10,012 nt of DNA from an uncultured Selenomonadaceae bacterium (GCA_905236145.1 CAJOOE010000027.1:1-10012); one strand, 5' to 3'; shown: positions 1-6,212, counted from the stretch's first letter. The notes: generated by a model not told the origin, from the sequence alone. Made by a program: numbers and translations.

Positions 1-145
1 GGCGTTGAGTTTTTCTGGACTTAATCGAACCGGCTAAATGAATCGCGCCGCCGTAAAGCAAAAGTTTTTCAGTCAAAGTTGTTTTTCCTGCGTCCGGGTG
101 AGAGATTATCGCAAAAGTTCTGCGTTTGTTTATTTCGTCCGTCAA
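1..145 (-). CDS. prfC: Peptide chain release factor 3 (RF3), N-terminal part, cut by the window edge
   Basis: This is a translational GTPase that removes RF1/RF2 from the ribosome after peptide release; it acts in the cytoplasm. Reading the minus strand from a TTG at 145-143 gives 48 codons before the window ends. The product carries the RF3-type start of the G domain: KRRTFAIISHPDAGKTTLTE (residues 7-26), with the P-loop DAGKT at 18-22, then the segment YGGAIHLAGSIKSRKTQR, which is characteristic of RF3 rather than EF-G or LepA. The start is decided by a strong ribosome binding site, GGAGGT at 157-152, six bases upstream of the TTG; no ATG fits. It is transcribed divergently from the small heat-shock gene. 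No convincing promoter was found for it in the AT-rich 146-269 gap. Only the first tenth of the gene is visible, so intactness cannot be judged. Confidence 0.9.
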   Translation of the reverse strand, partial: MTDEINKRRTFAIISHPDAGKTTLTEKLLLYGGAIHLAGSIKSRKTQR

Positions 146-269
146 AATCTTACCTCCGTACATTTCAAGTTTGTTAAAAAATTTCCGGCGTTATTTTTTC
201 CGGCAAATTTTAAAATTTCCTGCAAAAAACTTTTTCAAATTTCCGGCAAGAATTTGTTCATTTAACCTA

Positions 270-297
270 TTGACTTTTTGATTTTTAGTGCTATAAT
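270..297 (+). promoter_or_regulatory. Sigma-A-type promoter of the small heat-shock gene
   Basis: TTGACT at 270-275 (-35) and TATAAT at 292-297 (-10) are separated by 16 bases, and a TG one base upstream of the -10 makes it an extended -10. Transcription should start near 304, leaving a leader of about 70 bases before the ATG at 373. No CIRCE or tandem CtsR heptad is visible, so heat control, if any, would have to act elsewhere, for example in the leader. Confidence 0.75.
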
Positions 298-322
298 CCG
301 TAACCGTAAAGAGGTTAAAGAA

Positions 323-362
323 CCCCTGAACAAAATCAGAGATTCAGAGTAATCGAAAGGGG
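323..362 (+). promoter_or_regulatory. Leader element that may sequester the hsp20 ribosome binding site
   Basis: In the hsp20 leader, CCCCT at 323-327 is perfectly complementary to AGGGG at 358-362, the core of the ribosome binding site. Between them a competing short stem CTGAA (326-330) / TTCAG (343-347) is also possible. The arrangement could work as an RNA thermometer, but it does not match the ROSE or fourU consensus. The pairing is visible in the sequence; the function is inferred. Confidence 0.35.
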
Positions 363-372
363 ATTGATTATA

Positions 373-834
373 ATGTTTGGTTTGGTACCTTTTAAGAAAG
401 ATTTTCCGGTTAATGACGATGCTTTCGGTGCTTTGTTCAGAGCATTTGACGAGCCGTTCTTCCGCAGTATGTCGGAGGGCATGGGATTGCCGGGATACAA
501 AGGCGGCTTTAAAGTCGATGTTCGGGAAACCGAGCAAGATTATGAATTGACTGCCGAATTGCCGGGATTGACGAAAGACGATATTTCGCTTGATTATACC
601 GACGGTTATTTGACAATTTCCGCAAACAAATCTCAAGTGAAAAACGAAGGCGATGAAAAGAGCGGTTATATTCGCCGCGAACGCAGTTTCGGACAAATGA
701 GCAGATCTTTTTACATTGACAATATCGACAAGACGAAAACCACAGCCGGTTTCAAGGACGGAATTTTGACCGTTCGTCTGCCGAAATTGACCGAAAATCA
801 AACGACACGCCACGAAATTAAAATTACCGATTGA
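373..834 (+). CDS. hsp20: Small heat-shock protein, Hsp20/alpha-crystallin family
   Basis: This is an ATP-independent holdase chaperone that binds unfolding proteins in the cytoplasm, usually as large oligomers, and passes them to DnaK/ClpB. The product has 153 residues, a normal length. A variable N-terminal arm (about 1-45, rich in Phe and Asp) precedes the alpha-crystallin domain (about 46-138), which starts FKVDVRETEQDYEL, contains AELPGLTKDDI, and ends with the signature GFKDGILTVRLPK (126-138). The short C-terminal tail carries an I-x-I anchor (IKI, 149-151), used in oligomer assembly. I chose the ATG at 373 because AAAGGGG at 356-362 lies ten bases upstream; the in-frame TTG at 364 would sit directly on that site. 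The gene is monocistronic, with its own promoter and terminator, and divergent from prfC. The family call is secure; client range is unknown. Confidence 0.93.
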   Translation: MFGLVPFKKDFPVNDDAFGALFRAFDEPFFRSMSEGMGLPGYKGGFKVDVRETEQDYELTAELPGLTKDDISLDYTDGYLTISANKSQVKNEGDEKSGYIRRERSFGQMSRSFYIDNIDKTKTTAGFKDGILTVRLPKLTENQTTRHEIKITD

Positions 835-904
835 TTTTTTCGGCAAGAAAATTTCGGGTTGCGTAAGTCGAAAAGTATTTTGTCAAAAGTGAAATTTATA
901 GTTT

Positions 905-934
905 ATCGGTGCAAAGGAATTGTGCCGATTTTTT
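905..934 (+). terminator. Intrinsic terminator of hsp20
   Basis: ATCGGTGCA (905-913) pairs with TGTGCCGAT (921-929) as a 9-bp stem with two G-T wobbles and a 7-base loop, followed by a run of T to 934. It lies 70 bases after the hsp20 stop codon. Confidence 0.75.
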
Positions 935-946
935 GTTTCCGTCGGT

Positions 947-980
947 AAAATTTAAAAGCCTCTCCGATAAAAGGAGAGGC
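947..980 (-). terminator. Intrinsic terminator of the dehydrogenase gene
   Basis: A perfect 8-bp stem, GCCTCTCC (958-965) with GGAGAGGC (973-980), has a 7-base loop. Read on the minus strand it is followed by TTTTAAATTTT and lies 32 bases past the dehydrogenase stop. The plus side also runs into a T-rich stretch (986-994), so it may stop transcripts from both sides. Confidence 0.8.
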
Positions 981-1012
981 CGAATTATTTTTTATTTCAA
1001 TGCAAGAAATTT

Positions 1013-1972
1013 TTATTTGATGCCTGCACCGTCGAGAGCGGAACGCACGGACTGAGCGGCTTTGTGCATTTTCTCAAGTTCGTCGTCGGTGAGATGGATT
1101 TCAAATACACGCATAACGCCGTCCGCACAAATCATACGCGGAAGAGAAAGTGCAACGTCTTTGATTCCGTATTCGCCGTTAAATACCGCCGAGCAGGGGA
1201 GAATGGTGTGCTCATCATAGAGAACGGATTTAACGAAACGAACTGCCGCCATGGCAACGCCGGTATTTGTGTAGCCTTTGCGATTGATAACGTCGTAAGC
1301 AACCTGAACGAGTTCCTGTTCAACCGCGGCTTTGTCGAGCGGTTCGGTGTGACGGAAATAAGTGTCGAGTTTCTCAATCGGGAAACCTGCACAGCCGGTA
1401 GTTGACCAAGCAACGAAAGCGGCATTTCCGTGTTCGCCGAGAACATAACCGTTGATGTTTTTCGGATCGACTTCGTATTTATTCGCAAGGATACGGCGGA
1501 AACGATAAGTTTCAAGCATTGTGCCGGTTCCGAAAATCTTTTCACGCGGATAATCGAATTGAGTGCTGACGACATAAGTTGCAACGTCAAGCGGATTGGT
1601 GATCAAAATTATAATCGCTTCTTTTGTATATTTGGAAATTTCGCCGAAAACCGAGCTCATAATTTTTGCATTCGTGCCGGCGAGTTTCAATCTGTCGGGA
1701 GTTTCGCCCGGGCGAATCGACGGACCCGCACAAATGATGACGATATTCGCATCTTTGCAGACGCTGTAATCATTTGTGGCACGGAATTTAATATTTGTGC
1801 TGTAAACGCAAGCTGTGGCGTGGCTTGAATCGGTTGCCTCACCCCATGCCTTATCCTGGTTGAGATCGATCAAATCAATTTCGGATGCAAGCTGAAAATC
1901 TGCGAGTTTGTTTACGACTGCCGAGCCGACATTGGAAGTACCTACAACAACGATTTTTCTGCGATTGCCCAT
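1013..1972 (-). CDS. ldh: NAD-dependent L-2-hydroxyacid dehydrogenase (L-lactate dehydrogenase superfamily, HicDH-like)
   Basis: It reduces a 2-oxoacid (pyruvate, or a branched-chain 2-oxoacid) to the L-2-hydroxyacid with NADH, regenerating NAD in fermentation; it is cytoplasmic. The product has 319 residues, normal for the family. The Rossmann motif is GTSNVGSAV (11-19), with the NAD-ribose-binding Asp in IDLID (32-36). The substrate loop AGPSIRPGETPDRL (82-95) carries the catalytic Arg as R94. H181 in GEHG is the proton donor, and R157 is the carboxylate-binding Arg. In place of the Gln-102 of true lactate dehydrogenases the loop has Ile, and GEHGNAAFVAWS resembles L-2-hydroxyisocaproate dehydrogenase, so the substrate is uncertain. 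The relay Asp before R157 is Glu (E154). The start ATG at 1972 follows GGGAGGA at about 7 bases; upstream in-frame codons lack such a site. The gene has its own promoter and terminator. Confidence 0.92.
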   Translation of the reverse strand: MGNRRKIVVVGTSNVGSAVVNKLADFQLASEIDLIDLNQDKAWGEATDSSHATACVYSTNIKFRATNDYSVCKDANIVIICAGPSIRPGETPDRLKLAGTNAKIMSSVFGEISKYTKEAIIILITNPLDVATYVVSTQFDYPREKIFGTGTMLETYRFRRILANKYEVDPKNINGYVLGEHGNAAFVAWSTTGCAGFPIEKLDTYFRHTEPLDKAAVEQELVQVAYDVINRKGYTNTGVAMAAVRFVKSVLYDEHTILPCSAVFNGEYGIKDVALSLPRMICADGVMRVFEIHLTDDELEKMHKAAQSVRSALDGAGIK

Positions 1973-2031
1973 TTTATTATCCTCCCTCTGTGAATAAAAA
2001 AACCTTCCGGAAACACTGTTCCTTTGCAAAA

Positions 2032-2060
2032 ATCTTACAACTTTTGACTTGAAACGTCAA
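2032..2060 (-). promoter_or_regulatory. Promoter of the dehydrogenase gene
   Basis: On the minus strand, TTGACG (2060-2055) and TAAGAT (2037-2032) are separated by 17 bases. Transcription would start near 2025, giving a leader of about 53 bases. An inverted repeat TTGAC-7-GTCAA (2044-2060) covers the -35 region and could be an operator. Confidence 0.7.
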
Positions 2061-2214
2061 TAATTTTTCGGAAAATTTTTAAAAATGGTCATTCGCAAAT
2101 TGAACTCGTCCGGGCAAAATATCGGCAACAAAAAAATTTCACCGGTTGAATATTTTTACCGAAATGCGGCGTAAAGTCCCTTGCACAATGTCAAAAAAAG
2201 TTTTGAACAGGGTA

Positions 2215-2243
2215 TTGCATTTTGTAAACTTACCCGGTATAAT
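2215..2243 (+). promoter_or_regulatory. Promoter of tRNA-Pro
   Basis: TTGCAT (2215-2220) and a perfect TATAAT (2238-2243) are separated by 17 bases. Transcription should start near 2250, about five bases before the mature tRNA. The stretch 2061-2214, between this promoter and that of the dehydrogenase gene, holds no gene or site that I can recognise. Confidence 0.8.
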
Positions 2244-2254
2244 CGCTTGGTCAA

Positions 2255-2331
2255 CGGGATGTAGCACAGTTTGGTAGCGCGCATCGTTCGGGACGATGAG
2301 GTCGCAGGTTCAAATCCTGTCATCCCGACCA
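2255..2331 (+). tRNA. tRNA-Pro, anticodon CGG
   Basis: It decodes the proline codon CCG. All parts of the cloverleaf are visible: acceptor stem CGGGATG (2255-2261) with CATCCCG (2321-2327), an anticodon stem CATCG/CGATG closing the loop TTCGGGA (anticodon CGG), and a T arm with GGTTCAAATCC. The discriminator base is A (2328) and the CCA end is encoded (2329-2331), giving 77 bases. The gene stands alone between its own promoter and terminator and is convergent with mnmE. Confidence 0.96.
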
Positions 2332-2347
2332 TCTCCTTGTAAGAATC

Positions 2348-2380
2348 AAAGGCTTTCCGGAAAGGGAAGCCTTTTTATTT
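2348..2380 (+). terminator. Intrinsic terminator of tRNA-Pro
   Basis: AAAGGCTTTCC (2348-2358) pairs with GGGAAGCCTTT (2364-2374) around a 5-base loop, with one wobble, and is followed by more T. It ends 16 bases short of the mnmE stop codon. On the minus strand the trailing T run is short (TTTGATTCTT), so it may stop mnmE transcripts only weakly. No other terminator for mnmE is visible. Confidence 0.85.
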
Positions 2381-2396
2381 TGTATAAACTTACGCC

Positions 2397-3764
2397 TTAC
2401 TTGCCGATACAGAACTTTGAAAAAATTTCGTTTATTATATCATCTGTCACCGAATCGCCGGTAATTTCGCTCAAACATTCCAAAGCCGCGTTAAGGTCTA
2501 TCGAAACAAAATCAATTCCTATTCCGAGTTTTATCGTCTGCCTTGCCTCTTTCAAATTCTTTATCGCACGACGGAGTAAATCCGCTTCCCTTTCGTCGCG
2601 GACGAATGACATTTCAAAATCAATCTTTCCGACTTTCTCCGAAACAATTTTTAAAAGTTCGTCAACTCCGGCACCGGTTTTTATGGAAAGTGAAATTTTC
2701 GGAGCGTCGGAAATTTTTATTTCGTCCGGAGAAATTTTTTGCGGCAAATCGGACTTGTTCAAAATTATCACGGCGTTTTTGTTTTCCAGAAGTTTAAAAA
2801 TTTCCCTGTCCTCGTCGGTCAGCGGGCGGGAGCCGTCGAAAATCGCCAAAATAAATTCAGCCTTTTGAGCGTAATTTCTTGCCCTGTCTATTCCGATTTT
2901 TTCGACAAGGTTATCCGATTCCCTTATTCCGGCGGTGTCGATAATTTTCAGCGGAATACCGCCGACATTTACAAATTCTTCGATACTGTCGCGAGTCGTT
3001 CCGGGAATATCGGTAACGATTGCACGATCCGTTTTCGCCAAAAAATTTAAAAGGCTGGATTTTCCGACATTCGGCTTGCCGATAATCGCGGTTTCAAGAC
3101 CTTCCCGCAAAATTCGCCCGGCGGATTGATTTTCCAAAAACTTTTCGATCTCGACAATTTGCCGGGAAATTTTTTCGTCAATCCGGTTAATTTCAATTTC
3201 CTCAATATCTTCCTCCGGGAAATCCGTCATCGCCTCGATATGAGCGACGGCGTTTAAAATTTCCGCACGGATATTTTGAATTTTTTTTGAAGTGTTGCCG
3301 GAAAGATTTTTTTGAGCGACTTTCAAGGCGGCGGAAGTTTTCGCCTGAATTACGTCCAAAACGGCTTGAGCTTGCGACAAATCAATTCGCCCGTTCAAAA
3401 ATGCCCGCTTGGTAAATTCTCCCTTTTCGGCGGGACGGGCTCCCGATTCAAAAGTCCGACGCAAGACGGATCGAAGTGCAACACTTCCCCCGTGGCATTG
3501 AATTTCGACAACATTTTCTTTCGTGTAAGATTTGGGCGAACGCATCAAAATTAAAATTGCCTCGTCAACAATTTCGCCGTTTTCTTCCGTGACGTGACCG
3601 AAAATAACGCTTTTGTCCGGAGCGTCGGAAATTTTTTTGTTTCCGGCGGCTTTAAAAATTTTTTCCGCGATCTCAATCGCCTTTTCTCCGCTTATTCTGA
3701 CAATTCCGATCCCGCCTTCACCGGCGGCTGTGGAAATTGCACTGATTGTATCTTCAACAGTCAA
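2397..3764 (-). CDS. mnmE: tRNA modification GTPase MnmE (TrmE)
   Basis: With MnmG it installs the aminomethyl-type group on the wobble uridine (U34) of tRNAs reading two-codon families; it binds tetrahydrofolate derivatives and GTP and acts in the cytoplasm. The product has 455 residues, the usual length. The N-terminal folate-binding domain (about 1-120) begins DTISAISTAAGEGGIGIVRI. The G domain sits inside a helical domain, with G1 GKPNVGKS (229-236), the G2 region TDIPGTTRD (251-259), G3 DTAG (276-279) and G4 NKSD (336-339). The C-terminus is the catalytic CIGK (452-455). The start is TTG at 3764, decided by GGAGGTGG at 3778-3771 six bases upstream. It is the last gene of the rpmH operon, 76 bases after khpB and behind a terminator-like hairpin. 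Its partner mnmG, often next, is not here. Confidence 0.97.
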   Translation of the reverse strand: MTVEDTISAISTAAGEGGIGIVRISGEKAIEIAEKIFKAAGNKKISDAPDKSVIFGHVTEENGEIVDEAILILMRSPKSYTKENVVEIQCHGGSVALRSVLRRTFESGARPAEKGEFTKRAFLNGRIDLSQAQAVLDVIQAKTSAALKVAQKNLSGNTSKKIQNIRAEILNAVAHIEAMTDFPEEDIEEIEINRIDEKISRQIVEIEKFLENQSAGRILREGLETAIIGKPNVGKSSLLNFLAKTDRAIVTDIPGTTRDSIEEFVNVGGIPLKIIDTAGIRESDNLVEKIGIDRARNYAQKAEFILAIFDGSRPLTDEDREIFKLLENKNAVIILNKSDLPQKISPDEIKISDAPKISLSIKTGAGVDELLKIVSEKVGKIDFEMSFVRDEREADLLRRAIKNLKEARQTIKLGIGIDFVSIDLNAALECLSEITGDSVTDDIINEIFSKFCIGK

Positions 3765-3779
3765 AAATATCCACCTCCG

Positions 3780-3813
3780 AAAAAATAAGCCGCCGAAAAT
3801 TTTTTCCGGCGAC
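3780..3813 (-). terminator. Terminator-like hairpin between khpB and mnmE
   Basis: On the minus strand, GTCGCCGGAAA (3813-3803) pairs with TTTTCGGCGGC (3799-3789) as an 11-bp stem with two G-T pairs and a 3-base loop, followed by TTATTTTTTC. It lies about 27 bases after the khpB stop and directly before the mnmE ribosome binding site, so it probably ends part of the operon transcripts. Confidence 0.65.
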
Positions 3814-3840
3814 CGACTTTCAACAAAAATTTTTTCAATC

Positions 3841-4920
3841 TCAATGCCGATTATTTTTTTTCGGCGAAATTACAATATAGCGATAAGGTTCCTCGCCGGC
3901 ACTGTGAGTTTCCACCCGGTGATTGTCCTGCAGAGCGGTATGAATAACTTTCCGCTCGTGACGATTCATGGCCTCAAGGCGAATTTCCCGGCGTTCGCGG
4001 ACAGCTTTTTCCGCACAACTTTTCGCCAGTTTCGTCAAAGTTTCCGCACGGCGGGCACGGTAATTTTCCACGTCCAAAGTGAAATGAACTCGTCCGGGAG
4101 CGTCCGCTTTGTTTGCCGCCAAATTCGTCAAATACTGCAGAGCGTCCAAAGTTTGCCCGTGTTTTCCTATCAGCAAGCCCAAATTTTTGCCGATCAAGTC
4201 CGCAATGTAGCCGTCGTCGGTTTCCTTCGTCTTGACTTCGACTTCGATTTTCATTGCGGCAAAGACATTCTGCAAGAAGTTTTCCGCTCGTTTGACGGTT
4301 TCCTCTTTATCGAAAAATTCTTCGACTTCCGCAATTTCTTCCTCCGCATCTTTCACTTCTGCGGCAATTCCGGAAATTTTTTCTTCTGCCGAATCGCGAA
4401 TTTCGGAAATTTTTTCTTCCGCATTTTCTTTGACTTCGGAAACTTTTTCCTCAATCGAAGTCTTTACCTCGTCGATTTTTTCTGCGGCTGAAGTTTTGAT
4501 TTCGTCAACTTTTTCTGCGGCTGAAGTTTTAACTTCTTCAACTTTTTCTGCGGCTGAAGATTTGACTTCTTCAATTTTTTCCGCCGCCGCAGTTTTCACT
4601 TCGTCGGAAAACTCTTGAGCTTTTTCGGCTGCGACCGCTTTCACTTCCGCAAATTTTTCTGCGGCGGAATTTTTGAGAGAGTCGCTCTTTGAAATTTCGT
4701 CCGGCGATTTTTCCGGCATTGCGGGAGTTCTCGCAGGTTTCGGCACTTTCAACGATACGCGAACTTTTGCCGGTTTCGTTCCCAAAAGTCCGAAAAGTTT
4801 TTTCGACGGAGTTTCCAAGACCTCGACATCGACTTCGGACTCTTTCGCTCCGATTGCCGCCAAAGCCTCAGAGATTGCCTCCTCGACGGTCTTACCCGTT
4901 TTCTCGATTACATTCGCCAT
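3841..4920 (-). CDS. khpB: RNA-binding protein KhpB (Jag/EloR) with an expanded 11-residue-repeat linker
   Basis: KhpB/EloR binds RNA, usually with KhpA, and in streptococci and lactobacilli influences cell elongation and division. The order of parts is: Jag-N domain (about 1-52, EKTGKTVEEAISEALAAIG and KKLFGLLGTKPAKV); a proline-rich joint (about 60-75); a long Ala/Glu/Lys helix (about 84-200) with seven contiguous 11-residue units at 109-185 of pattern K-x-S-A-x-E-K-hydrophobic-x-E-hydrophobic; a KH domain (about 210-285) with the loop IGKHGQ (251-256); and an R3H domain (about 290-353) with RKVIH (323-327) and VETHSAGEEPYRYIVI. At 359 residues it is much longer than the usual 200-250, because of the helix. 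The ATG at 4920 follows AAGGAG, which lies inside the end of yidC; six bases separate the two genes, so they are likely coupled. Confidence 0.94.
   Translation of the reverse strand: MANVIEKTGKTVEEAISEALAAIGAKESEVDVEVLETPSKKLFGLLGTKPAKVRVSLKVPKPARTPAMPEKSPDEISKSDSLKNSAAEKFAEVKAVAAEKAQEFSDEVKTAAAEKIEEVKSSAAEKVEEVKTSAAEKVDEIKTSAAEKIDEVKTSIEEKVSEVKENAEEKISEIRDSAEEKISGIAAEVKDAEEEIAEVEEFFDKEETVKRAENFLQNVFAAMKIEVEVKTKETDDGYIADLIGKNLGLLIGKHGQTLDALQYLTNLAANKADAPGRVHFTLDVENYRARRAETLTKLAKSCAEKAVRERREIRLEAMNRHERKVIHTALQDNHRVETHSAGEEPYRYIVISPKKNNRH
4366..4596 (-). repeat. Seven in-frame 33-bp repeats inside khpB
   Basis: The 231 bases encode seven 11-residue units (residues 109-185) without interruption. 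The three units that start at 4481, 4514 and 4547 on the plus strand are near-copies, neighbours differing at 3 of 33 bases; outer units have diverged. This suggests growth by duplication, with selection on the amino-acid pattern. Confidence 0.9.
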
Positions 4921-4926
4921 TTAAAT

Positions 4927-5595
4927 TCACTCCTTATCGGAATCCGGCGATCTGAAAATTATCCATTGTTGAACGATCTGCACGACGTTCATTGTTACCC
5001 AGTAAAGAACCAAGCCCGCCGGAAAATTTATGCTTATTCCGCCTATAAAAACCGGCATGATTATTGACATCATTTTCATTTGCGGCGTGGACTCGGTCGC
5101 AGACATCTTTTGCATTGCAAAAGTCGATAAAGCCGAAAGAATCGGCAAAATGTAGTAAGGATCCGGCTCGGTCAATCCCGGCAACCATAAAAATGACGGA
5201 TCCGCCGCACCGTAATCAAAATTGTAAAGGGCGTAATACATTCCCATCAAAATCGGCATTTGAATCAACATCGGCAAACAACCCGCCAAAGGATTTACGC
5301 CTTCCTTTTGATAAAGCTGTGCCATCTTCTGTTGCATTGCGACTTTGTCGTCTTTGTATTTCTCCTGAATTTTTTTGAGTTGCGGCTGAAGTCTTTGCAT
5401 CGCCTTCATCGACTGCATTTGTTTTACGGTCAAAGGATACAAAATAATTTTTATGACGATCGTCAAAAGAATTATTGCCAAACCGTAACTGCCGACTCCG
5501 GCGGTTTCTGTCAGCGAATACAATGAGCCGAGAGCAAAACGCAAAAGGCCTTCTATCGGCGACAAAATTGAACTGAATATGCCCGGTTCTCCCAA
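4927..5595 (-). CDS. yidC: Membrane protein insertase YidC/Oxa1 family
   Basis: It inserts and folds proteins in the cytoplasmic membrane, alone or with SecYEG. The product has 222 residues, the short Gram-positive-type form without a large extracytoplasmic P1 domain. There are five likely membrane segments: about 36-56 (YGLAIILLTIVIKIILYPL), 104-125, 145-165, and a closely spaced pair in 172-212 (MMSIIMPVFIGG, then LVLYWVTMNVVQIVQQW). The cytoplasmic hairpin (about 60-98) is charged and contains QRLQPQLKKIQEKYKDD, and PLAGCLPMLIQMPIL is a family signature. The groove residue that is Arg in Bacillus SpoIIIJ is Lys here (K49). There is no lipobox at the N-terminus, unlike many Gram-positive homologues. 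The start is TTG at 5595, with GAGGA at 5609-5605 nine bases upstream; a stop codon lies just above it in frame. It is 27 bases after yidD and six before khpB. Confidence 0.96.
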   Translation of the reverse strand: MGEPGIFSSILSPIEGLLRFALGSLYSLTETAGVGSYGLAIILLTIVIKIILYPLTVKQMQSMKAMQRLQPQLKKIQEKYKDDKVAMQQKMAQLYQKEGVNPLAGCLPMLIQMPILMGMYYALYNFDYGAADPSFLWLPGLTEPDPYYILPILSALSTFAMQKMSATESTPQMKMMSIIMPVFIGGISINFPAGLVLYWVTMNVVQIVQQWIIFRSPDSDKE

Positions 5596-5622
5596 AATGT
5601 CACATCCTCACTTTAAACTCAA

Positions 5623-5832
5623 TCACGGGACGGGATCAAACCCGCCCTTGCAAAAAGGATTACACCTTAAAATCCGCTTTACCGTCAAAATTCCCCCGTG
5701 CCATGCTCCGTATTTTTCCAAAGCCTCAAGTGCGTAATTTGAGCAAGTGGGGACAAATCGACAAGTCGGCGGTTTGAGCGGCGAAATCCATGCTTGATAA
5801 AATTTTATTGCAACCGTCAAAATTTTTTTCAT
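5623..5832 (-). CDS. yidD: Membrane protein insertion efficiency factor YidD
   Basis: This small membrane-associated protein helps YidC-dependent insertion; the mechanism is not well known. The product has 69 residues. An N-terminal amphipathic stretch (MKKILTVAIKFYQAWISPL) is followed by the family signature CRFVPTCSNYALEALEKYG (24-42) and RILRCNPFCKGGFDPVP (53-69). Four cysteines (24, 30, 57, 61) are conserved in the family. The ATG at 5832 is preceded by GAGGAA, which overlaps the end of rnpA; a TTG further upstream at 5856 would place the start inside that site and add residues foreign to the family. It begins seven bases after the rnpA stop, in the classical rpmH-rnpA-yidD-yidC order. 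Confidence 0.95.
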   Translation of the reverse strand: MKKILTVAIKFYQAWISPLKPPTCRFVPTCSNYALEALEKYGAWHGGILTVKRILRCNPFCKGGFDPVP

Positions 5833-5839
5833 CGGTTGA

Positions 5840-6190
5840 TTATTCCTCGCAAACAATTCCGGCTTTTCGGCAGAGATTCAAAAATTCTTTTTGAACTTCG
5901 TCGCATTTCGCGTCAATCAAAGCCTTTCTGCCGACAACAATCAACGCCCGGTCTTTGCGGAGAAGATTTTTGTTGAGTCTGTACGATTCCCGCAAAAGTC
6001 TTTTGACGCGATTCCGGACGACGGCACAGCCCAATTTTTTTCCGGCGGCAAAACCGACTTTTCCGTTATATCTTTCGTCGTTTAAAATATAAATGACCAT
6101 TGCGTGATTTGCATACGAGCGACCTTTTTGGTAGACGAAATTAAAATCCCGCTTGCTTTTCAAAATTTCGCTCTTCTTCAGTTCAAACAT
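5840..6190 (-). CDS. rnpA: Ribonuclease P protein component
   Basis: It binds the RNase P RNA (rnpB, not in this window) and helps recognise the 5' leader of precursor tRNAs. The product has 116 residues, normal for the family. It begins with LKKSEILKSKRDFNFVYQKG, followed by the central strand VGFAAGKKLGCAVVRN and the RNA-binding signature RNRVKR (59-64) with LLRESYR. The start ATG at 6190 has GGAGG about eight bases upstream. A longer reading frame extends to 6232, but its extra residues come from the terminator hairpin and lack a ribosome binding site. It is separated from rpmH by 66 bases holding that hairpin, so its expression is probably much lower than that of rpmH. Confidence 0.96.
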   Translation of the reverse strand: MFELKKSEILKSKRDFNFVYQKGRSYANHAMVIYILNDERYNGKVGFAAGKKLGCAVVRNRVKRLLRESYRLNKNLLRKDRALIVVGRKALIDAKCDEVQKEFLNLCRKAGIVCEE

Positions 6191-6212
6191 CAAAAATCCT
6201 CCGCACCGGAAT

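Noticed and set aside
38..265. Short open frame on the plus strand opposite prfC
   Set aside because: The other strand encodes a clear RF3 N-terminus with a strong ribosome binding site; the plus-strand product is Phe/Lys-rich and lacks any start signal.
270..330. CIRCE or CtsR operator at the hsp20 promoter
   Set aside because: TTAGTGCT and GGTTAAA recall parts of these operators, but neither the CIRCE inverted repeat nor the tandem CtsR heptads are present.
262..846. Open frame of 194 codons on the minus strand opposite hsp20
   Set aside because: Antisense to a clear Hsp20 gene, spanning its promoter and leader, with no known domain.
3613..4491. Open frame of 292 codons on the plus strand across the mnmE start and khpB
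   Set aside because: It mirrors two real genes and the terminator between them; the Phe/Ser-rich, low-complexity product is what antisense of a Glu/Lys-rich helix gives.
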